Source: Mucilaginibacter sp. (GTDB lineage: Bacteria > Bacteroidota > Bacteroidia > Sphingobacteriales > Sphingobacteriaceae). From it: a DNA stretch of 64,000 nucleotides. Under the pieces are notes generated by a model. It was not told the DNA's origin and did no database searches. It saw nothing but the letters and a program-made list of their open reading frames with translations. Location: contig NZ_JAQBOC010000080.1 of the NCBI RefSeq assembly GCF_028288225.1, positions 124,001-188,000 of the forward strand. The letters are read 5' to 3'. The position numbers and the translations under genes were made by a program. Position 1 is the first letter of the stretch; every line of letters starts with the position of its first letter. This document shows positions 45,694-54,643 of this stretch, in pieces.

Positions 45694-46710
45694 ATGACCA
45701 CCATTCAGACAATTCGGTTCGATGATCCCGGTATTAGATATTCCGGTAGAATCCGCAGATCGGCAGAGGCTGCTCTGCTAACCTGGACCGGATCGTCAGT
45801 GAAGATCGCTTTTACAGGTCGTGCCCTGTCAGCATGTTTCTCTGACGAACATGGGGATAATTATTTTACGATTGTGGTCAACGGAAAGGAAGCAAGTATC
45901 CTGCATCTTGAATCAGGGAAGCGGGATTATTTAATAGCGGAAGGCCTGGATCAAATTATGAATTGTATCGAATTATATAAGCGTACGGAAACAGTGAGAG
46001 GAACATCCTTGTTCTTTTACTTTACCCTTTATGATGCCGATCCGGTACTTCCTGACATCATGGCAAAAGCAAGGTCGATGGAGACTATTGGTGATTCCAT
46101 CAGCACCGGATATGCACTTCAGGATCAACACCGCAAGGATAACTGGCTTCCGGCGTACGAAGATGGCTATAATACTTACGCGGCAATAACAGCCAGAAGA
46201 TTTAACGCGGAATACGCTTGTACAGCTATTAGTGGTATTGGTGTTTCTGCAAGCCGGCGTTCCCCGGCAATACTGGACTTGATTTCCGGAATTGTCGATG
46301 AGAACCAGTATCCGGGTTTACGCCAGCCAGACCTTGTTGTTATTAATTTATGGCAAAATGACGCATTCATTATCTCCCATCGGGATTCCGAAGATTACCG
46401 GAGATGGTTCGGTTCTTCAATTCCTGATAAGCGGGAGCTCATTAAAGCCTATTGTTTACTGACCAATAAGATTCGGAACTGCTTTCCGGATGCTTTCATG
46501 ATTTGTTCACTGGGAAGCATGGATGTGGTTAAACCAGGTTCGCCCTGGGTCGACTACCTGCATGAAGCCGTCCACATCCTGAATGATCCAAAAGTATTGC
46601 CATTCATATTTCCATACAAGGAAACAAGGGGGCACCCAAGTTCCTCCGAGCATCAGAACATGGCGGCTGATCTCATCGACTTTATCAGTGAAAAATTGCA
46701 ATGGGAATAA
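45694..46710 (+). CDS. SGNH/GDSL hydrolase, carbohydrate-esterase-2-like
   Basis: The 338-residue protein has an N-terminal beta-sandwich (about 1-115) and a C-terminal SGNH hydrolase domain. The nucleophile S135 lies in 'TIGDSIS', block III is 'NLWQND', and the catalytic His is near 320 ('GHPSSSEHQNMA'). This two-domain order matches CE2 acetyl esterases that deacetylate plant polysaccharides. Unlike most CE2 enzymes it has no signal peptide, so it may act in the cytoplasm on imported oligosaccharides. It stands alone between mobile-element debris and the sigma factor gene. Confidence 0.78.
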   Translation: MTTIQTIRFDDPGIRYSGRIRRSAEAALLTWTGSSVKIAFTGRALSACFSDEHGDNYFTIVVNGKEASILHLESGKRDYLIAEGLDQIMNCIELYKRTETVRGTSLFFYFTLYDADPVLPDIMAKARSMETIGDSISTGYALQDQHRKDNWLPAYEDGYNTYAAITARRFNAEYACTAISGIGVSASRRSPAILDLISGIVDENQYPGLRQPDLVVINLWQNDAFIISHRDSEDYRRWFGSSIPDKRELIKAYCLLTNKIRNCFPDAFMICSLGSMDVVKPGSPWVDYLHEAVHILNDPKVLPFIFPYKETRGHPSSSEHQNMAADLIDFISEKLQWE

Positions 46711-46768
46711 CGGGAGAACCACAGAATTGCTGTAACATAAAATATCATATGGAGTTATGCTCCATTTA

Positions 46769-47629
46769 TCAGGCAAGGTAGGACGCTAACCTTGGCGCCA
46801 CGCGTGAGCACCTTATCTTGATCAGGGCAGCATCTTTCAAACGGCGAACATGTTCTACGGATAACATAAATTGCTCCGCAATTTCCTCCAATCGGCGGGG
46901 AATAAAGCAATTCAGTCCGAAATACATTACAAGTATATCTTTCTCTCGTTTTTCGAGTATGGACATGGCAAGATCTACTTCTTGCTTTAATGACTCCTTT
47001 ATGATATCCGCATCTGGAAAATGATCATTGGCGGAAATTAAATCAAGCAGGGTAAAATTACTTTCACCCCCAAGCGGACGGTCAAGCATCACTTTATCAG
47101 TGGCGTTTTTCAAAATATCGACTAGATTTTCTACCTCCAGACCCATTACTTCAGCGATCTCCCGGATGGACGGCTTGCGTCCTTCTCCCTGTTCAAAACG
47201 GGCACTTTCGCGAACGTAGCGATTTAACACCGTAATCTGATTACACGGAAGGTGAATCAACCGGGTCTGCTCATTCAATGCAGTGATAATGGCCTGCCGG
47301 ATCCACCAAACGGCATAGGATATAAACTTAAATCCTTTCGTAGGATCAAACTTTTTTGCAGCAATTATTAACCCGATATTGCCTTCGTTAATAAGATCAT
47401 TCAGGCTGATCTCACTGTTTTGGTATTGTTTCGCTACGGAGATAACAAAACGGAGGTTTGCATTGATCAGGCGGGTTACAGCGGCACTATTGCCATCGGC
47501 GACCTGCCTGGTGATGATGATTTCTTCATTTGCTGTCAGCAATGGGATTTTACTGACCTCATTAAAATAAACATCCAGCGAACGGTTATCCTTTATAGTG
47601 TTGGTCTGTATTATTTGTAATTCCCGCAT
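46769..47629 (-). CDS. Sigma-70 family factor, primary-type paralogue (group 2)
   Basis: This 286-residue factor has the complete region 1.2-4.2 layout of the short Bacteroidota RpoD: 'YFNEVSKIPLLT', 'NLRFVISVAKQYQN', 'LINEGNIGLI.AA..FD', 'FKFISYAVWWIRQAI' and a C-terminal HTH. Region 4.2 differs from the usual RpoD recognition helix: 'LSVEHVRRLKDAAL' replaces the normal 'LTRERVRQIKEKA'. It also has extra residues around region 3. It is therefore probably an alternative sigma rather than the housekeeping one. It is divergent from nothing close; the second bd operon lies downstream of its start side. Confidence 0.88.
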   Translation of the reverse strand: MRELQIIQTNTIKDNRSLDVYFNEVSKIPLLTANEEIIITRQVADGNSAAVTRLINANLRFVISVAKQYQNSEISLNDLINEGNIGLIIAAKKFDPTKGFKFISYAVWWIRQAIITALNEQTRLIHLPCNQITVLNRYVRESARFEQGEGRKPSIREIAEVMGLEVENLVDILKNATDKVMLDRPLGGESNFTLLDLISANDHFPDADIIKESLKQEVDLAMSILEKREKDILVMYFGLNCFIPRRLEEIAEQFMLSVEHVRRLKDAALIKIRCSRVAPRLASYLA

Positions 47630-47817
47630 TTTATGATCAATCTTTAAAATAACTTTTAGCCATTATCCGGAATGGGCCTCCATGAGTGTACCGAGGCTGT
47701 TTCCGAACAAATTTACCCTAATTGGCCGCTCTAACTCTTTTAGAATCAATGAATCACCTTTGCATATCGAACGCGGAGGCGTTACCGGCGATTCTGAAAT
47801 AATATACGCTGGCGAAT

Positions 47818-48834
47818 TCAATGAGGCACTTTTTCTTTTGTGCCAAAACTGTAAACCAAATAGAATAATGCAGGTAATATGAAAAGACTGCCAATCAATA
47901 ACGCTACACCAAGCATATGAACGGTGCTTTCCGGAGCCTGGTGTTTTATAAGCGAAAGTGTTGCGTGGTCTTTTAAAAGAACGAGGTGGGGGTAATGGCT
48001 GTAAGTGACCGCTATCAGCAGAAGTGTTACCAGGGCAGATGCAAAGAAACGCATACGGGCAACTTTATGATTATAAATGTTTGTCCATATAAAGACAAAA
48101 CAGATGGATGCCAGGCCAACACAAAACAAACTTAACGTATTGCCGAACAACCATTGTGTCAAGGGAATTTTTTCCTTAAAGGCAGTAACGAAAATGATGA
48201 TCATAAAAATCAGCATGGCCATATTCGTGATCGCCGCCATACGCTTGTATCTGTGGTTTGTCAATGGATCCTTAATTTCTCCGATCAGGTAAATGGCTGC
48301 CAGGAAGCTGCAAAGGGATGTAGTAAAAAGCCCAACTGAGCAGGCGAATGGATCGAGCCAGTCATAAATGTAGGCTGTCATGAAGTCGGTAGTATGGGTA
48401 TCAATCTTACCTGAAACTACACTGCCCGCTATGATCCCCAAAAACAAAGGTGTTATAAAACTGGAATAAACGTAGATTTTATTGTATATGCCCTGCATCT
48501 TGTCTATTACAGCATCATAATTCCGGAAGGTAAAGGCCGTTCCCCGTGCAATGATCCCCATCAGCATAATTAATAATGGAATGTGGAGGTAGATGGATAC
48601 TGTGGAGTAGATCGCAGGAAAACCTACAAATAGTACAACCACGGCAATGATTAACCACATATGGTTAGCTTCCCAGATCGGGCCTATTGCCTGATAGGAG
48701 GTTTTCCTGTGCGATGACCTGTTATCTTTTGCGCTGAAAAGTTCCAGAATCCCTGTTCCAAAATCTGCTCCTCCCATGAGCAGATAGATCAATAATGAAA
48801 ACCATAAAAATCCGATTAATACGTAAAGCATCAT
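47818..48834 (-). CDS. cydB: Cytochrome bd-type oxidase subunit II, second copy
   Basis: The 338-residue subunit has about eight membrane helices and the subunit II pattern 'LMGGADFGTGILELF', 'AIGPIWEANHMWLI' and 'FPAIYS'. It is shorter than the 411-residue CydB of the first operon and differs in the quinol-side motif (E-A-N-H-M-W instead of D-G-N-E-T-W). Together with the adjacent CydA-type gene it forms a second bd oxidase of a distinct subclass. It starts 11 nt after that gene. Confidence 0.88.
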   Translation of the reverse strand: MMLYVLIGFLWFSLLIYLLMGGADFGTGILELFSAKDNRSSHRKTSYQAIGPIWEANHMWLIIAVVVLFVGFPAIYSTVSIYLHIPLLIMLMGIIARGTAFTFRNYDAVIDKMQGIYNKIYVYSSFITPLFLGIIAGSVVSGKIDTHTTDFMTAYIYDWLDPFACSVGLFTTSLCSFLAAIYLIGEIKDPLTNHRYKRMAAITNMAMLIFMIIIFVTAFKEKIPLTQWLFGNTLSLFCVGLASICFVFIWTNIYNHKVARMRFFASALVTLLLIAVTYSHYPHLVLLKDHATLSLIKHQAPESTVHMLGVALLIGSLFILPALFYLVYSFGTKEKVPH

Positions 48835-48845
48835 ATTATTGTGTT

Positions 48846-50159
48846 TTAATTGGTAGTATCATATAATTCCGGAACCATAGCGATTTGACGGCTAAGCAGA
48901 AAAATTACTGCGATCGACAATGACAGGTAAATCAATGTGAAAAGGCAAAATGTATAAGCTATGCCCGGCATTGGTGTTACCGCGTCTGCGGTTCTCATGA
49001 TACCTTTGATAATCCAGGGTTGCCTGCCAACCTCGGTGACTGTCCATCCTGCTTCAACCGCGATGAAACCTGCAGGTATCGCAGCAACAAATAGAATCAG
49101 GAACCACCGGCTGTCCAACCAATCCTGTTTAAAAACCCTTGCGAACAGGTAGAGTATGCCGAGACCCAGCATCGCCATACCGAGCGCAACCATGATTTGA
49201 AAGGCATAATGTGTGATAGCTATAGGTGGCTGATCCACAACCTGAGTTTTATCCAACCCTTCAACCGTTGAGTTGAAATCACCATTCGCCATGAAGCTTA
49301 GTACCCCGGGCAGTTTTACCGCATAATTGACTTCACCATTTTTTACATCGGGTATACCACCTATTACCAGCGGAGCATTTTTCTCGGTTTTAAATAAGGC
49401 CTCCATAGCAGCCAGTTTTACTGGTTGATTTTTGGCAATGAACTTTGCAGAAATGTCTCCGCTCAGTGGTTGCAGAAACGCTGCTGTAACCGCAAAGGCA
49501 ACAGAAATTTTGTATGCGGTCATGTGAAAAGCTATGTTTTTTTTCCGAAGGATGAGAAAGGCATGTACCCCGCAAACGGCAAACCCTGTGGCTGCAAATG
49601 CCGCGATGGTCATATGAAGCGCCTGGGAAAACCATGCAGGATTGAACATAGCTTTGATGGGATCAATATCAGAAAACGTTCCGTTAATATATTTAAAACC
49701 TGATGGGCTGTTCATCCAGCTATTGGCTGCTACCACGAGAATTCCCGATATTATCCCGCTTAACCCTACCACCACACCGGTAATCCAATGGAACCAACGG
49801 TTAAAACGGTCCCAACCGTAGAGGAAAAACCCGAGGGCTATTGCCTCAATAAAAAACGCAGTTCCTTCCAAAGAAAACGGCATGCCAAAGATCGGGCCAG
49901 CCTCCTTCATGAACCGTGGCCATAACAGCCCCAACTCAAAGGATAAAACGGTACCCGAAACAGCGCCGGTGGCAAAGAATATAGCGACGCCTTTACTCCA
50001 GGCTTTAGTAATATGCAGATACATCACGTTACCTGTTCGTAACCACAAAAAATGGGCGACTGCCATAAAAAAAGGCATAACCATACCGATACATGAAAAT
50101 ATAATGTGAAAACCTAAAGAAGCCGCCATTTGCGAACGAGCCGCTATAAAATCATTCAT
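48846..50159 (-). CDS. cydA: Cytochrome bd-type oxidase subunit I, second copy
   Basis: A 437-residue CydA with the haem ligand H18 ('LGFHIIF'), an 'ALHM' His in the sixth helix region, the 'GRQP' motif and a short Q-loop. The two conserved glutamates are E98 and E105, spaced seven residues apart. In the first operon's CydA and in E. coli the spacing is eight, so this belongs to a different, CIO-like branch. Its operon has only the two oxidase subunits, without cydDC. Branch assignment and cyanide sensitivity are inferred. Confidence 0.9.
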   Translation of the reverse strand: MNDFIAARSQMAASLGFHIIFSCIGMVMPFFMAVAHFLWLRTGNVMYLHITKAWSKGVAIFFATGAVSGTVLSFELGLLWPRFMKEAGPIFGMPFSLEGTAFFIEAIALGFFLYGWDRFNRWFHWITGVVVGLSGIISGILVVAANSWMNSPSGFKYINGTFSDIDPIKAMFNPAWFSQALHMTIAAFAATGFAVCGVHAFLILRKKNIAFHMTAYKISVAFAVTAAFLQPLSGDISAKFIAKNQPVKLAAMEALFKTEKNAPLVIGGIPDVKNGEVNYAVKLPGVLSFMANGDFNSTVEGLDKTQVVDQPPIAITHYAFQIMVALGMAMLGLGILYLFARVFKQDWLDSRWFLILFVAAIPAGFIAVEAGWTVTEVGRQPWIIKGIMRTADAVTPMPGIAYTFCLFTLIYLSLSIAVIFLLSRQIAMVPELYDTTN

Positions 50160-51149
50160 TTTAAATCTTATTAATAAAGTTTATATACAAAAATGCAACC
50201 TGAACCAAACCACAATACTACCACAGGGAGTCCAGGGTTTCCTTCTCGGGGATCGCGGCTATATAGATGATTGTCATCGAACAGGAAAACAACACAGCCC
50301 TTGTAATCAGAAATATAACCTCTTCCATATTTTTAATAAATTACTTTGATTGAATTATTTATGACGTATCCACTGCTGATCTTGAATGCCTCGCCAGTTG
50401 CGCGTTAGTCTGCAGGTAAAGTTCAATTTATCATTTCACGGATATCTTTGGTTTTCAAACCATTTGCTTTATGAATCAAACGCAGGAAACCAAATTGTAG
50501 ATTTCAGGCGGGGTGCCTGCAGGGCTATCTGATTAATCCTTCAAGAAACACTATCTTCGGGTTATTAAGCAGAGTAACCGAAGTACCCAAATAGAGTTTA
50601 GTTATTTTGAAAAAGAGGCCGTATCAAATATTAAAAGTGCGGCCTTTTAGTTTGATGAGTTTAGTTCCTTTTATAAGGATTATCTAAACACCAAACGTTT
50701 GGGGTAAAAATGCGTCAAAAAGGGCCTTTTCAGGCTGCTTTTTCCTTAGAATTTGTGCTATTGAAAGTAAAAATTCAATTCTATCGCTACTTTTTCCTTA
50801 TTGCGGGCTATAAAGCACCGGAACCTGTGATTCTGTTTGATATGTCCGAAGACGGTTTCGATCATCCAGTCTTTCCTTTTCATTAAATTTATCGCAATTT
50901 AAATAGTATTTTCCACATAAAATACTGTTAAAATTATCTTGAAAATTTTGTTACTGATTTGTAACTTAAAACTTGTAACTTGCTTATAATCATATAATAA
51001 GTGAGTTCTGTATCGGCAAATAAACCCCAAAAACAACGCCTTACTTGGCTCGTATCAAATTTATTGATAGGTAGGTGAATATGATTGTTTAAGTAGTTTG
51101 CCTTTGCCTGGTTTATGAGTATTTTTACTTCATTATAAAAACAAGACAC
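50160..51149. other. 990-bp gap with probable IS debris and a hairpin
   Basis: No intact gene is seen. At about 50204-50300 (+) a frame reads 'GFLLGDRGYIDD', a motif typical of DDE transposases, and then breaks after a few codons. At 50613-50648 AAGAGGCCG pairs with CGGCCTTTT around an 18-nt loop, terminator-like although no gene precedes it. A 71-codon - frame at 50934-51149 starts where the next gene starts and looks like chance. The last ~150 bp should carry the promoter of the dehydrogenase gene. Confidence 0.4.
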
Positions 51150-52001
51150 ATGAAAGCATTTTTAGGAACGGGCCTTTTAGGCGCCAATTTTGTCAAAGCC
51201 ATGCTCCACAGGGGTGAGCAGGTACAGGTATGGAACCGTACGGCTGCTAAAGCCCGGGCGCTTGAAAGTGATGGAGCGAAGGCGTTTGAAGATGTCAGCA
51301 AGGCTGTTAACGGAGCCGATATCATTCACCTGACCTTAAAAGATGATGCGACAGTAAATGAGGTGCTGGAAAAGGCAGCCCCGGGATTTTCACCAGGTAC
51401 AGTTATATACGACCATACCACAACTTCGGTTGAAGGTGCGAAAGAAAGGACAGCTAACTGGAAAGCCAAAGGTTATACTTATTTACATGCGCCGGTTTTC
51501 ATGGGTCCGCCGAATGCGCTGGAAAGTACCGGGTTTATGCTGGTATCCGGCGATCAGGATGTTATTGAAAAGGCCAGACCTGAGCTATCCAAAATGACCG
51601 GAAAGCTGATCAACCTTGGGCCTGCTGAAGGAAAAGCAGCCGGCATGAAATTAACCGGCAACCTGTTCCTGCTGACGCTGACAGCTGGTATTTCTGATAC
51701 GCTGGCACTAGCCAAAACGCTTGGTATTTCTGGTGATGAGCTATTGGGTTTGTTCGATTCCTGGAACCCTGCAGCTGCGATGCCCGCCAGGTTGAAAAAG
51801 ATAATAGGCGGTAATTTTGAACAGCCCTCATGGGAACTGGATATGGCGCGCAAAGATGTGGGATTGATGCTGGCCATAGCAAACAAAGGCCATACGCAGT
51901 TAACGGTTATCCCGGCCATCGCTGACGAAATGGATCGCTGGATCGACAAGGGTTATGGCAGCAATGACTGGAGCGTTATCGCAAAGAATAACGTCAGCTA
52001 A
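51150..52001 (+). CDS. NAD(P)-dependent oxidoreductase, HIBADH/GLYR family
   Basis: The 283-residue beta-hydroxyacid-dehydrogenase-like protein starts directly in the Rossmann fold ('FLGTGLLGANFVKAML', lacking the one or two strand residues that normally precede it) and continues with 'VWNRTAAKA'. The substrate-binding 'APVFMGPPNA' occupies the usual 'APVSGG' position. The catalytic Lys lies in 'GKAAGMKLTGNLFLL', matching K-x2-N. The family reduces semialdehydes or imines such as succinate semialdehyde or glyoxylate. It is a single-gene unit with no informative neighbours. Confidence 0.87.
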   Translation: MKAFLGTGLLGANFVKAMLHRGEQVQVWNRTAAKARALESDGAKAFEDVSKAVNGADIIHLTLKDDATVNEVLEKAAPGFSPGTVIYDHTTTSVEGAKERTANWKAKGYTYLHAPVFMGPPNALESTGFMLVSGDQDVIEKARPELSKMTGKLINLGPAEGKAAGMKLTGNLFLLTLTAGISDTLALAKTLGISGDELLGLFDSWNPAAAMPARLKKIIGGNFEQPSWELDMARKDVGLMLAIANKGHTQLTVIPAIADEMDRWIDKGYGSNDWSVIAKNNVS

Positions 52002-52154
52002 CTTTTATGATAGCGCTAAGACCTGTCAAATAGGGAAACATTTCCAGGTTGATACGTTAACCGGCAAACGATTATCCACCGTGAATATATCTGGTATTCT
52101 ATATTGAAAATCCGGTATTGATGACTTCTCCTTCGTTTCCTGTTGTCTTTAATT

Positions 52155-52577
52155 TTATAGATTTAAAAGATTTAATGTTTTAGTGTCCTTTTCCCCATTA
52201 AAATATTTATCGAGCACAGCCTGGAAAATGGGATCAGGGTTGGGCAAACTTGCAAATAGTGTCATCGATGATCTTAGCTTCATATCGTCAGGGCTGCCGA
52301 AAATACTGTTGGGATTATTGCTTTTCAGCTGGAGTAAAGCTTCACAAATTTCAACAAGCCTCGGGCCTAAAACGGCATGCTGCATAAAAGCTTCAGCTTC
52401 GTCCAAATCATTTATCGCATAATATTTGGATGTCCCGCTAAAACCCAAACCCTTGACCTGCGGGAAAATATACCACATCCAGTGACTTCGCTTACTGCCG
52501 TTCCTGATCTCAGCCAGTGCGGTAGCGTAATCCTTTTCCTGGGCTTCCAGGAATCTATTCAGTTCGTCCCGGTTCAT
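52155..52577 (-). CDS. DUF1810 family protein
   Basis: The ATG at 52577 gives 140 residues, the normal DUF1810 length; a frame extension to 52718 runs antisense-like through the neighbouring gene and is rejected. Characteristic motifs are 'RFLEAQEKDYATALAEIRNG.K.SHWMWYIFPQ', 'GLG.S..S..YAI' and 'LG.RLVE', ending in 'D..FQ.VLDKYF.G..D..TL'. Function is unknown. Its start overlaps the end of the proline-rich gene by 23 nt, suggesting translational coupling. Confidence 0.88.
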   Translation of the reverse strand: MNRDELNRFLEAQEKDYATALAEIRNGSKRSHWMWYIFPQVKGLGFSGTSKYYAINDLDEAEAFMQHAVLGPRLVEICEALLQLKSNNPNSIFGSPDDMKLRSSMTLFASLPNPDPIFQAVLDKYFNGEKDTKTLNLLNL

Positions 52578-52740
52578 ATTTATTTGGTTTTGGTGCATCC
52601 GGTGGCAATTCCTGCGGTATTTGTTCCGGGTCTTCCTGCGGAATTTGAGGTTCTTTTGGATCGTTTGGCGGCATGATCTCAGGTTGGGGTTTTGGAACCG
52701 GCATTTCATCAGGTTCATTGGGGATTGTTTGCTTTTTCAT
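52555..52740 (-). CDS. Small proline-rich acidic protein
   Basis: A 61-residue protein composed of repeated Pro/Glu motifs ('PKPQPEIMPPNDPKEPQIP', 'PEQIPQELPPD') with no signal peptide or fold prediction. Short PE-rich proteins of this kind are common in Sphingobacteriaceae, without known function. Its 3' end overlaps the DUF1810 start by 23 nt in another frame, which makes a two-gene unit likely. Low complexity makes the coding call less certain. Confidence 0.55.
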   Translation of the reverse strand: MKKQTIPNEPDEMPVPKPQPEIMPPNDPKEPQIPQEDPEQIPQELPPDAPKPNKYEPGRTE

Positions 52741-53111
52741 ATCTTTAATTCATCAATAAACAGGCCAATTCAAGCAATTTCGGTTTGTCGGATGATATTA
52801 ATTTGAACTGGCAATCCCACACCTGCACCACCCTGTAATATTTTAAAGTTTCTGTTTGCCGCTTGTAATTAGTTAACTATCATCATGAAATTAACTTTAT
52901 AATAAAGACAATAGCCATTACCGGATACCTGAAAAATTCCTGTGGCCTTAAGATTGAATAAACATTTACGCTATTGTTTAACCGCGACTTTAATTCAATT
53001 TCTCAATAAATTCGTTACAACCGTCCTTTTCTTTTCTAATTAATCAAATATTAATAGATCATTAAGCTTTAGGAGCAATTTTGGGATTATAATCCAATTA
53101 TAATTTAATAG
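52741..53111. other. Divergent intergenic region
   Basis: These 371 AT-rich bases separate the proline-rich gene (-) from the polysaccharide locus (+). No gene or clear structure is visible. Promoters for both directions are expected here. Confidence 0.4.
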
Positions 53112-53327
53112 ATGCTTATTAATGTCGCCCGGTTACTAAGGCCGGTTATTTTATCTGCTTTATGTAGTATTACTGCAATAAGTGCATGCTATGCACAAAA
53201 TGCAGGGATCAACCTTGAATATCGATCCGCGGATGAGAAATATTGGACAACTTTTAGAACCAATACCCTATACAAACGGCTATTCCCCGGCTTTAAAAAA
53301 GGGCGAAAGGAATCCGAATTAATCTAA
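53112..53327 (+). CDS. Small exported hypothetical protein
   Basis: A 71-residue protein with a signal peptide (hydrophobic core 'ILSALCSITAISACYAQ', cleavage near residue 29) and a short basic mature part ending 'KKGRKESELI'. I do not recognise it. It begins the + arm of the polysaccharide locus, 23 nt before the GH71/99-like gene, and could be a leader gene or a fragment of a longer exported protein. Confidence 0.5.
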   Translation: MLINVARLLRPVILSALCSITAISACYAQNAGINLEYRSADEKYWTTFRTNTLYKRLFPGFKKGRKESELI

Positions 53328-53350
53328 AAAAACATAAAAAAATTATCCTG

Positions 53351-54616
53351 ATGAAGAAACAAGTTTTTAGCATCCTGCTGTTACTACTGTGCGCTGTCGG
53401 ATACGGACAGCAAAAGCATAGCAAAACATCTGCATTTAAAAGTTATAAAGGCCTTGTAATGGCAGGCTACCAGGGTTGGTTCAATGCCCCCGAAGATGGC
53501 GCCGGCCGGGGTTGGAACCATTATCTGTCGCACGGTAAATTTGAGCCCGGCAGTACCAATATTGATATTTGGCCCGATGTAAGCGAGTATAAAAAAACAT
53601 ATAAATCCCCGTTTAAATTGGCTGATGGCAGTGATGCTTACCTGTATAGCCCGTATGACGAGTCATCGGTTGATACCCACTTTAAATGGATGCAGCAATA
53701 TGGAATTGATGGGGTGTTTGTGCAGCGTTTTATTGCCGACGTACAACGTGGCCGCGGCCGTAATCACAACGATGTAGTATTAGGAAATGCTCTAAGAGCA
53801 GCACAAAAATATCACAGGGCAATTTCATTAATGTATGACCTTTCGGGCATGGGGGCCGGCGGTGATTCTTTGGTGATAAAAGACTGGAAGCATTTGATTG
53901 ATAGTATGAAATTAACCAACCGCGGCAACAAACAAACCTGGCTGTACCACAACGGTAAACCACTTATTGCGGTATGGGGTATTGGCTTTAATGACCACCG
54001 CAAATACGGCCTGGCAGAAGCAGAAAGGGTCATCGATTTTTTAAAGAACGATCCCGTTTATGGCGGATGCGCTGTTTTGCTTGGCGTGCCAACCTACTGG
54101 CGTGATTTTGGGAACGATACGGAAAAAGACCCGCATCTGCATGATCTGTTAAAGAAAGCAGATATCATCCATCCCTGGTTTGTAGGACGATTTAATGAAG
54201 CCGCATATCCTGCATTTCAAAGCCGGATAGCCGATGATATAGCCTGGTGCAGGGCTAATAACCTCGACTATGTACCCGTAGTTTTTCCGGGATTTAGCTG
54301 GCACAATATGAACCCGCGAAGCCCGCAAAACCAAATTCCCCGTAACCGGGGAAATTTTTACTGGAAACAAGTTACCGGCGCCATAAAAAAAGGGGCAGAT
54401 ATGCTGTATGTAGCTATGTTTGATGAGGTTGATGAAGGTACAGCTATTCTTAAAGCGTCCAAAAATCCGCCGGTAGGTTTAAGCCATTTTGTTACTTATG
54501 AAGATGATATCCCTAATGATTACTATTTGTACTTAACCGGGTACGCAGGAAAAATGCTGCGGAAACAAGTGCCCTTTATAGAAACTGTACCTGCGCCCAT
54601 TAATCACACCAAATAA
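53351..54616 (+). CDS. Glycoside hydrolase family 71/99-like protein, exported
   Basis: The 421-residue protein has a signal peptide (AVGYGQ) and a TIM-barrel of the GH71/99-like type. 'GLVMAGYQGWF' opens the barrel, 'HFKWMQQYGIDGVFVQRF' carries a characteristic helix, and 'SLMYDLSGM', 'GKPLIAVWGIGF' and 'MFDEVDEGTAI' hold conserved acidic residues near the C terminus. Members related to this group act on mannan, alpha-glucan or xylan-like glycans. A paralogue lies at 57115-58383 on the other strand. The GH31 gene follows after 27 nt. Substrate is not proven. Confidence 0.82.
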   Translation: MKKQVFSILLLLLCAVGYGQQKHSKTSAFKSYKGLVMAGYQGWFNAPEDGAGRGWNHYLSHGKFEPGSTNIDIWPDVSEYKKTYKSPFKLADGSDAYLYSPYDESSVDTHFKWMQQYGIDGVFVQRFIADVQRGRGRNHNDVVLGNALRAAQKYHRAISLMYDLSGMGAGGDSLVIKDWKHLIDSMKLTNRGNKQTWLYHNGKPLIAVWGIGFNDHRKYGLAEAERVIDFLKNDPVYGGCAVLLGVPTYWRDFGNDTEKDPHLHDLLKKADIIHPWFVGRFNEAAYPAFQSRIADDIAWCRANNLDYVPVVFPGFSWHNMNPRSPQNQIPRNRGNFYWKQVTGAIKKGADMLYVAMFDEVDEGTAILKASKNPPVGLSHFVTYEDDIPNDYYLYLTGYAGKMLRKQVPFIETVPAPINHTK

Positions 54617-54643
54617 TGGAGCCTTTATTATATTAAAATCGCC

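Noticed and set aside
47682..47882. 66-codon + frame overlapping the end of the second cydB
   Set aside because: It overlaps a firm gene antisense and has no recognisable features.
50934..51149. 71-codon - frame starting at the dehydrogenase gene start
   Set aside because: It is AT-rich, of random composition, and occupies the likely promoter region of the + strand gene.
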